Positions 7,582-11,825 of a stretch of 11,825 nt of DNA are shown piece by piece. The stretch is from contig CANBNG010000034.1 of assembly GCA_947370975.1 (NCBI GenBank), forward strand, positions 1 through 11,825, given 5' to 3'. The notes beneath the pieces were generated by a model. It made no database searches, had not been told where the DNA came from, and was given only the letters and a program-made list of their open reading frames with translations. Position 1 is the stretch's first letter, and the number at the start of each line of letters is the position of its first letter. The translations under genes were made by a program, and so were the position numbers. Source of the stretch: Beijerinckiaceae bacterium (GTDB lineage Bacteria; Pseudomonadota; Alphaproteobacteria; Rhizobiales; Beijerinckiaceae).

Positions 7582-7600
7582 CCTTGCTATGATCGCAAGG
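7582..7600. repeat. Inverted repeat CCTTGC-(7)-GCAAGG enclosing a candidate -10 element
   Basis: The arms are 6 bp each and perfect (7582-7587 and 7595-7600), with spacer TATGATC. The repeat sits upstream of the KpsT-like gene, and its spacer contains the TATGAT candidate -10. It could be an operator that occludes RNA polymerase. Confidence 0.45.
7585..7593 (+). promoter_or_regulatory. Candidate extended -10 promoter for the capsule export operon
   Basis: TTGCTATGAT contains a TG-n-TATGAT extended -10 (TG at 7585-7586, hexamer 7588-7593), about 30 nt ahead of the KpsT-like ATG. No good -35 is visible 17 nt upstream, which extended -10 promoters can tolerate. Transcription would start near 7600, leaving a very short leader. 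Confidence 0.4.
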
Positions 7601-7622
7601 AGAGTGAGCCGAAAAACCAGGA

Positions 7623-8288
7623 ATGAATACTTGTATGATTCAACTGGATCGAGTTTTCAAATTTTATCGAACGAATGGCCACACTAAGATTGTCTTGGAT
7701 CATGTCTCCACGGTCTTTCAGTCTGGGCGCTCGTATGGCTTATTGGGCGTCAATGGCGCAGGAAAATCTACCCTCCTGCGGCTTATCGCCGGAACCGAGT
7801 TGCCAAATTCTGGGAAAATAAGGCGCTCTGCCCGCGTTTCTTGGCCACTGGGCTTCTCAGGTGGGTTCCACCCGCAAATGACGGGTCGTGAGAATGTCAA
7901 ATTTGTCGCTCGTGCTTATGGCGAGCACATCGAAAATGTTATGGATTTTGTCGAGGATTTTGCGGAGCTCGGAGACTATATCGACGCTCCCTACAAAACC
8001 TATTCATCAGGAATGATGGCAAGACTGGCGTTCGGGCTGTCGATGGCCATTGAATTTGACTGCTACCTTGTCGACGAGATCACGGCCGTGGGCGATACAC
8101 GTTTTCAAGCACGTTGCAAGGCAGCCTTTGACGAGCGTCGCCAGCGCGCAGATCTCATCGTCGTTTCCCATTCGATGCAAACCGTAAAAGACTATTGCGA
8201 TCACGGTGCCGTCCTTGTCGATGGGCAGCTGATGATGTTTGATGATGTTGATCGTGCGATTGAGACCTATAACCGACTGAACAGATAG
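7623..8288 (+). CDS. kpsT: KpsT-like ABC transporter ATP-binding protein (capsule/polysaccharide export)
   Basis: The 221-residue nucleotide-binding protein belongs to the ABC-2 polysaccharide exporter class. Walker A is GVNGAGKST (42-50), the signature is YSSGMMARLAFG (127-138, in place of LSGGQ as usual for KpsT and Wzt), Walker B is YLVDE (148-152), and the H-loop His183 is in VVSHS. It lacks the extra C-terminal carbohydrate-binding domain of Wzt, so it fits the KpsT type. With a KpsM permease it would drive export of a lipid-linked polysaccharide across the inner membrane, but no permease gene is visible here. ATG 7623 opens the frame; Met5 at 7635 gives MIQLDRVFKFYR, which resembles the usual KpsT N-terminus and may be the true start. 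AAGGAG (7597-7602) is rather far from both. Its G+C is clearly lower than in the next gene. Confidence 0.92.
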   Translation: MNTCMIQLDRVFKFYRTNGHTKIVLDHVSTVFQSGRSYGLLGVNGAGKSTLLRLIAGTELPNSGKIRRSARVSWPLGFSGGFHPQMTGRENVKFVARAYGEHIENVMDFVEDFAELGDYIDAPYKTYSSGMMARLAFGLSMAIEFDCYLVDEITAVGDTRFQARCKAAFDERRQRADLIVVSHSMQTVKDYCDHGAVLVDGQLMMFDDVDRAIETYNRLNR

Positions 8289-8335
8289 AGATATTACCTT
8301 GCGAATCAGTTCCTCCTTTCAGGGCGTTTAGGAAA

Positions 8336-9598
8336 TTGAATAAGCTAGAGCCCTCTAGTACGCAGGCGCTCCAACCCCTGGAGCGTGCGCGCCTTGTGTC
8401 GCAGGCGCTGGCGGATGCGGCGCGGCGTGCGCGGTTTTCCACGCGCAGTCGGCGGCGACTTCAGGGCGGCGGGTTCCAGGCGCGCGCCGGCGATAAAATT
8501 TTCCGTTGGGCCGGCATCCTCAGTTTCTGGCTGCTTGTCGTTGCCCCGACAGCTGCCGCGGGCCTCTATTTCGGGCTCATTGCGTCGGATCAATATGTCT
8601 CGGAATTCAAATTCACGGTCGCCGGCGCCGAACCTGCGCCGCTCGACAGCGTCGGCGCGCTCAGTGGCATTCCGGCGATAAGCATCATTCAGGACACGCA
8701 GATTGTCGTCAATCATTTGAGCTCGCGCGCTGCCGTAGAGGCACTCGAGAACAGCGTCGGGCTCCGCGCGAGATTTTCCGCCAGCGTGATCGATTCTGTG
8801 GCGCGGTTTGACGCTGCAAAACCGATCGAGAAGCTGGTGCGCTATTGGACGTCCATGCTCAATGCCGCGATCAAGATGCCCGCTGGTATTGTGGAGGTGA
8901 AAATCCGCGCTTTCAGCCGCGACGATGCGCTTGCAATGGCGCGCGCGGCGCTCGCTGTCAGCGAACAGCTCATCAACGATTTGAACGACCGCATGAACCG
9001 GGACGCGTTGGCCGCCGCCGAGCGCGATGTCGAGCGCGCCGCGCAGCGTTTGAGCACGGCGCGCCTGCGGCTCGAGACCTTGCGCAATGACGAGGGCCTG
9101 CTCGATGTGCAGCGCACGGCGGACGGGATTGCCCGCCTGCTCGGGGAGAGCAAGAGCGTGCTGCTCAAGTTGCAGCAGGAATATGCGACGCAGGCCAAGG
9201 CCGTGTCCGAGCGCGCGCCGCAGATGCAGGCGCTGCAATCGCGCATTCTGGCAACCAGGGCGCAAATCGCCGAGCTTGAGGCCAAGGTGACGGGCGCCAC
9301 GGCCGCGGGAGTCTCGCAGGCGACACTATCAGGCCTGATGACGCGCTTTGCCGAGCTCGATCTTGAAAAGCAGATTGCCGAACGACTTTATGCTGGCGCA
9401 ATCGCGGCGCTCGAGACCGCGCGCATGACCTCCGAGCGCAAGAAAATGTATTTGAACACTTTCGTCGAGCCGACCTTGCCCGAGGAGGCCGCCTATCCGC
9501 GCCGGGCGCTGAATGTGTTTTTGACCCTGCTCGGGAGCCTTGGCATCTGGGCGAGCCTGCTCGGCGGCGCGGTTCTGGTTCGCAACAATATGGCGTGA
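8336..9598 (+). CDS. kpsE: KpsE-like capsule polysaccharide export inner-membrane protein (PCP family)
   Basis: The 420-residue protein has polysaccharide co-polymerase/export topology. A basic cytoplasmic N-terminus (RARFSTRSRRRLQ) precedes a membrane segment at about 57-81, followed by SDQYVSEFKFTV, the typical start of the KpsE/CtrB periplasmic domain. Long heptad-rich coiled-coil helices span about 215-320, then comes a conserved proline-rich EPTLPEEAAYPRR (378-390) and a second membrane segment at about 391-414. KpsE links the ABC transporter to the outer-membrane channel (KpsD/Wza type). The start is TTG at 8336, just after AGGAA, because stops and no ATG lie upstream; GTG 8396 is an alternative. 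It lies 47 nt after the ATPase gene and is followed 30 nt later by the next gene, so all three are probably one operon. Confidence 0.9.
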   Translation: MNKLEPSSTQALQPLERARLVSQALADAARRARFSTRSRRRLQGGGFQARAGDKIFRWAGILSFWLLVVAPTAAAGLYFGLIASDQYVSEFKFTVAGAEPAPLDSVGALSGIPAISIIQDTQIVVNHLSSRAAVEALENSVGLRARFSASVIDSVARFDAAKPIEKLVRYWTSMLNAAIKMPAGIVEVKIRAFSRDDALAMARAALAVSEQLINDLNDRMNRDALAAAERDVERAAQRLSTARLRLETLRNDEGLLDVQRTADGIARLLGESKSVLLKLQQEYATQAKAVSERAPQMQALQSRILATRAQIAELEAKVTGATAAGVSQATLSGLMTRFAELDLEKQIAERLYAGAIAALETARMTSERKKMYLNTFVEPTLPEEAAYPRRALNVFLTLLGSLGIWASLLGGAVLVRNNMA

Positions 9599-9616
9599 GA
9601 CGCGCTCCCGCGCTTC

Positions 9617-9621
9617 AAGGA
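9617..9621 (+). promoter_or_regulatory. Ribosome binding site deciding the GTG start at 9629
   Basis: AAGGA lies 7 nt upstream of GTG 9629 in the short gap after the KpsE-like gene. It supports a GTG start for the following hypothetical gene. Confidence 0.6.
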
Positions 9622-9628
9622 TCAAACC

Positions 9629-10660
9629 GTGCTTTTCAATGTCGAACAGGATGAGGGCGAGCGGATCATCGCCTATGTCGTGCCCGATGGCTTCAGCGGC
9701 ATTCCGCGCATCCGCCTGATCTCGGAAGGCGCGGACGTTCTGGTCTGTACGGCAAACGAGACGCGTCCGGCTCTTGTGGCAGCGGGGCGGCATGAAAGCG
9801 GCCTGTGCGGGTTCAACATCGGGGCGGATCAGCTGCCGGGCCTTGCCGCCCTGCACGACCTTGCGATCGTGGATGATGAAACGGGCCTGCTGATCTACCG
9901 CCGCCCGCAGGAAGGAAGGCTCAGGCGCAAGGTGCTGCGGCTGGAGACGCATCTCTTTCCGCTCTGGAAACTCGACAGCGCGGTGCGCGACCGGGTGCAA
10001 TATTTTGAAATGGGGATCGAGCGCTACGGGCGCGAAAGCGTCACGCAGATGTTCCTGCTCACCGGGCTCGATTCGGTCTATCTCAGCGGGCGCATCCTCT
10101 ACAAGAATTTCGCCTATTGGATCGAAAACGGCTTTGAGACGGCTGTGATCCTGCAAGACCCTTACGAGGAGCTTGCCGAGCGGTTGCTGCTGCTCGCGGC
10201 GGCCCAAAGTGCTGGAGCCCAGCACCTTGGGGCGCGCGACAGCGTGCGCCTGCAGCCGGCGATGAATTTTGCCGGCCAGCTCCCCTTCCACGACGAGCGC
10301 AACCTGCGCCGCGCCTTGCTCGACATGCCGGTGGACGTCGCCGACCTCCTCGCAAATCCGCTGGTGCGGCAATTGACGGCCTCCAACCCCGAGGACATGC
10401 CAACCGGCAGCGCCATCGCCGCCGCGCTCGACATGCTCGCCTCCTGCACACTTGTCGGCCTGCGCAGCGACCCCGCCTTCATCCGCGCCGCAATGGGCGA
10501 CTGGCTGGACGTGGACCTCTCGTCCCGTCACCTCCTGCCCGACTTTCCACGCGTGCCCCCCTTGGCCGCCATCTTGCGGCAGACCAGGGCCGTCGATCAT
10601 CTTCTGGAGGCGGATGGAGAGGTGTTTGGAAAGTTTCTGGAGGTTTATACGGGGGAGTAG
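9629..10660 (+). CDS. Unrecognised capsule-locus protein with sulfotransferase-like traits
   Basis: I do not firmly recognise this 343-residue protein. It has no signal peptide or membrane segment. Residues 1-92 look like a beta-rich domain with the RPALVAAGRHESGLCGFNI pattern seen in accessory domains of envelope glycosyltransferases and sulfotransferases. Residues 135-343 have the order of elements of divergent bacterial Sulfotransfer_2 proteins: TAVILQDPYEELAERL (171-186) where these proteins have an LRDP.eRl.S block, NPLVRQLTA (243-251) like the N.qtr.L segment, TLVGLRSDPAF (274-284) like VGltE, and a final D-x2-L-x3-D...LEVY. The arginine and serine of the PAPS-binding LRDP block are replaced (QDP, no Ser), and no clear P-loop is seen at the front, so catalysis is doubtful. 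Sharing an operon with kpsT/kpsE points to a role in capsule modification or export. GTG start with AAGGA. Confidence 0.75.
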   Translation: MLFNVEQDEGERIIAYVVPDGFSGIPRIRLISEGADVLVCTANETRPALVAAGRHESGLCGFNIGADQLPGLAALHDLAIVDDETGLLIYRRPQEGRLRRKVLRLETHLFPLWKLDSAVRDRVQYFEMGIERYGRESVTQMFLLTGLDSVYLSGRILYKNFAYWIENGFETAVILQDPYEELAERLLLLAAAQSAGAQHLGARDSVRLQPAMNFAGQLPFHDERNLRRALLDMPVDVADLLANPLVRQLTASNPEDMPTGSAIAAALDMLASCTLVGLRSDPAFIRAAMGDWLDVDLSSRHLLPDFPRVPPLAAILRQTRAVDHLLEADGEVFGKFLEVYTGE

Positions 10661-10729
10661 TGGATTCGACCTGCCACTGCGTTTTTCCTCCACTTCAATT
10701 TAGAGTCCGGCCAGACCAAGGACGGACAG

Positions 10730-10996
10730 ATGAAGCGAGCAAGGTTCACGGAAGAGCAGATCATTGGCGTTTTGCGGGAGCACGAGGCGGGTGCCAAGGC
10801 GGCTGATCTGGCGCGCAAGCATGGGGTGTCGGAGGCGACGCTTTATAACTGGAAGGCAAAGTACGGCGGCATGGACGTGTCCGACGCCAAACGGCTGCGG
10901 CAACTCGAGGACGAGAACGCGAAGTTGAAGAAGCTTCTCGCCGACCAGATGCTGGAAGCCTCGGCGCTGCGCGAGTTGCTGGCAAAAAAATGGTAG
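10730..10996 (+). CDS. IS3-family transposase OrfA
   Basis: The 88-residue protein has an N-terminal helix-turn-helix (FTEEQIIGVLREHEAGAKAA then DLARKHGVSEATLYNWKAKY, residues 6-45) that binds the IS ends. A leucine-zipper-like helix follows (LRQLEDENAKLKKLLADQML, 56-75) for OrfA/OrfAB multimerisation. Length is standard. AAGGA at 10718-10722 lies 7 nt ahead of the ATG. Its end overlaps the OrfB frame by 7 nt, and the frame appears intact. Confidence 0.93.
   Translation: MKRARFTEEQIIGVLREHEAGAKAADLARKHGVSEATLYNWKAKYGGMDVSDAKRLRQLEDENAKLKKLLADQMLEASALRELLAKKW
10984..10990 (+). promoter_or_regulatory. A7 slippery sequence for programmed -1 frameshift between orfA and orfB
   Basis: Seven consecutive A residues, read in the orfA frame as gcA AAA AAA TGG TAG, lie 3 nt before the orfA stop. 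OrfB is in the -1 frame, and its first ATG uses the last A. This is the classic IS3-family arrangement for making an OrfAB fusion transposase. It could also allow reinitiation at ATG 10990. Confidence 0.7.
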
Positions 10997-11825
10997 GGCC
11001 CGCCGCCAAGCGCGACTGCGTCGCGCATCTGCAGGCCGCCATGGGCCTGTCGGAGCGTCGGGCCTGCGCCTTCGTCGGGGCGGACCGGAAGATGATCCGC
11101 TACAAGTCCCGCCGCCCGCCTGACACGGAGCTGCGCGGAAGGTTGCGTGAGCTGGCGAACGCGCGTCGCCGCTTCGGCTACCGGCGGCTGTTCATCCTGC
11201 TCAGGCGCGACGGCTAGGCCGCCGGGGTCAACCGCATCTACAGGCTGTACCGCGAAGAAGGCCTCAAGGTCCGCAAGCGCCAGGCCCGTCGGCGGGCTGT
11301 GGGGGCGCGGGCGCCGATCCTCGTCGAGGCGAAAGCCAATGCGCGGTGGTCGCTGGATTTTGTCCACGACCAGTTCTCGAGCGGGCGCCGGTTCCGCATT
11401 CTGAACGTGGTCGACGACGTCACCCGAGAATGTCTTGCGGCGATCCCGGACACGTCGATCTCCGGCCGCCGCGTGGCGCGGGAGCTCACCACATTGATCA
11501 AGCGGCGCGGCAAGCCGAGCCTGATCGTCTCCGACAACGTAACCGAGTTCACCTCGAACGCAATGCTCTCATGGGCGCAGGACAACCAGATCGTTTGGCA
11601 TTTCATCGCGCCCGGCAAGCCGATGCAGAATGGCTTTTGCGAAAGCTTCAACGGCCGGATGCGCGACGAGCTGCTCAATGAGAGCCTGTTCTTCGGTCTC
11701 GATCACGCCAGGGCGAAGCTCGACGTTTGGGTCGACGACTACAATCATCGACGGCCGCATTCGGCTTTAGGCTACGTCACGCCTGCGGCCTACGCGGCCA
11801 GTCTCACCGCAACCTGCGATCGGCT
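10990..11825 (+). pseudogene. IS3-family transposase OrfB, interrupted by in-frame TAG and cut by window end
   Basis: This frame encodes an rve-type DDE integrase. The N-terminal part (AHLQAAMGLSERRACAFVG, RRFGYRRLFILLRRDG) stops at TAG 11215-11217 and then continues without frameshift as AAGVNRIYRLYREEGLKVRK. The catalytic residues are Asp in WSLDFVHD (codon 11356), Asp in IVSDN (11533) and Glu in NGFCESFNG (11641), giving DD(35)E spacing, with the C-terminal NHRRPHSALGYVTPAAYA block. The TAG most likely arose from GAG, since relatives read RRDGEA here as I recall. A second lesion replaces the highly conserved Gly after SDN with Val (codon 11539-11541, SDNVTEF for SDNGTEF). The 3' end lies just beyond the window. 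Confidence 0.88.

Larger units (their letters stand above)
10661..11825 (+). mobile_element. IS3-family insertion sequence, degenerate, right end outside window
   Basis: The element has the two overlapping reading frames of IS3-family elements (orfA with helix-turn-helix, orfB with DDE integrase core), an A7 slippery run between them and a roughly 70-nt leader. The left end is placed tentatively at TGGATTCGACCTGCC, directly after the stop of the preceding gene, since IS3 ends usually begin with TG. The right inverted repeat is not in the window, so neither end is confirmed. The protein type fits the group common in alphaproteobacteria such as Methylobacterium relatives. OrfB carries a nonsense codon, so autonomous transposition is unlikely. 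Confidence 0.85.

Noticed and set aside
8345..9265. 306-codon minus-strand open frame opposite the KpsE-like gene
   Set aside because: It mirrors the codon periodicity of the KpsE-like gene and shows no recognisable domain.
9329..10693. 454-codon open frame on the minus strand opposite the KpsE-like and hypothetical genes
   Set aside because: It is antisense to two genes with good family traits or start signals. Its translation is rich in His, Arg, Gln and Gly without any motif, which is typical of a GC-rich shadow frame.
11215..11217. TAG as recoded (pyrrolysine or readthrough) codon in OrfB
   Set aside because: Nothing suggests amber recoding. A second lesion in the same gene and the likely GAG ancestor favour simple nonsense decay.

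Overview
The window looks like GC-rich alphaproteobacterial DNA. This is an inference from base composition, gene types and the style of the IS3-family element; no ribosomal or other marker gene is present to confirm it. It holds parts of three functional blocks plus a decaying insertion sequence.

Region 1 (1-2100, plus strand) is a tightly coupled lipid operon. It contains the 3' end of a cytochrome P450, an LpxL/HtrB-type acyltransferase and a short-chain dehydrogenase, joined by two ATGA stop/start overlaps. The dehydrogenase carries the PPDTDTP block and following residues typical of 3-ketodihydrosphingosine reductase (KDSR/Tsc10). This suggests a sphingoid-base or ceramide-type lipid pathway, with the acyltransferase and the CYP4-like P450 as candidate acylation and hydroxylation steps.

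Region 2 (7483 down to 1978, minus strand) is a four-gene envelope-glycan operon. In order of transcription it has a tandem-domain GT2 glycosyltransferase, a class I SAM methyltransferase, a second GT2 protein whose upstream glycosyltransferase domain looks degenerate, and a CDP-alcohol phosphatidyltransferase. The last three genes are joined by 1-nt and probably 8-nt overlaps. The last gene converges on the dehydrogenase of region 1, and their coding regions overlap by 123 bp.

Region 3 (7623-10660, plus strand) diverges from region 2 across a 139-bp intergenic region. It encodes a KpsT-like ABC-transporter ATPase, a KpsE-like inner-membrane polysaccharide co-polymerase/export protein, and an unrecognised protein with sulfotransferase-like traits. 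This is the export half of an ABC-dependent capsule system. The permease (KpsM) and the outer-membrane components are not in the window. The simplest reading is that region 2 builds or decorates a glycan and region 3 exports it.

Region 4 (about 10661 to the window end) is an IS3-family element with orfA, an A7 slippery site and an orfB broken by an in-frame TAG. OrfB also has a Gly-to-Val change beside its second catalytic Asp. The right end lies outside the window. No RNA genes or CRISPR arrays were seen.
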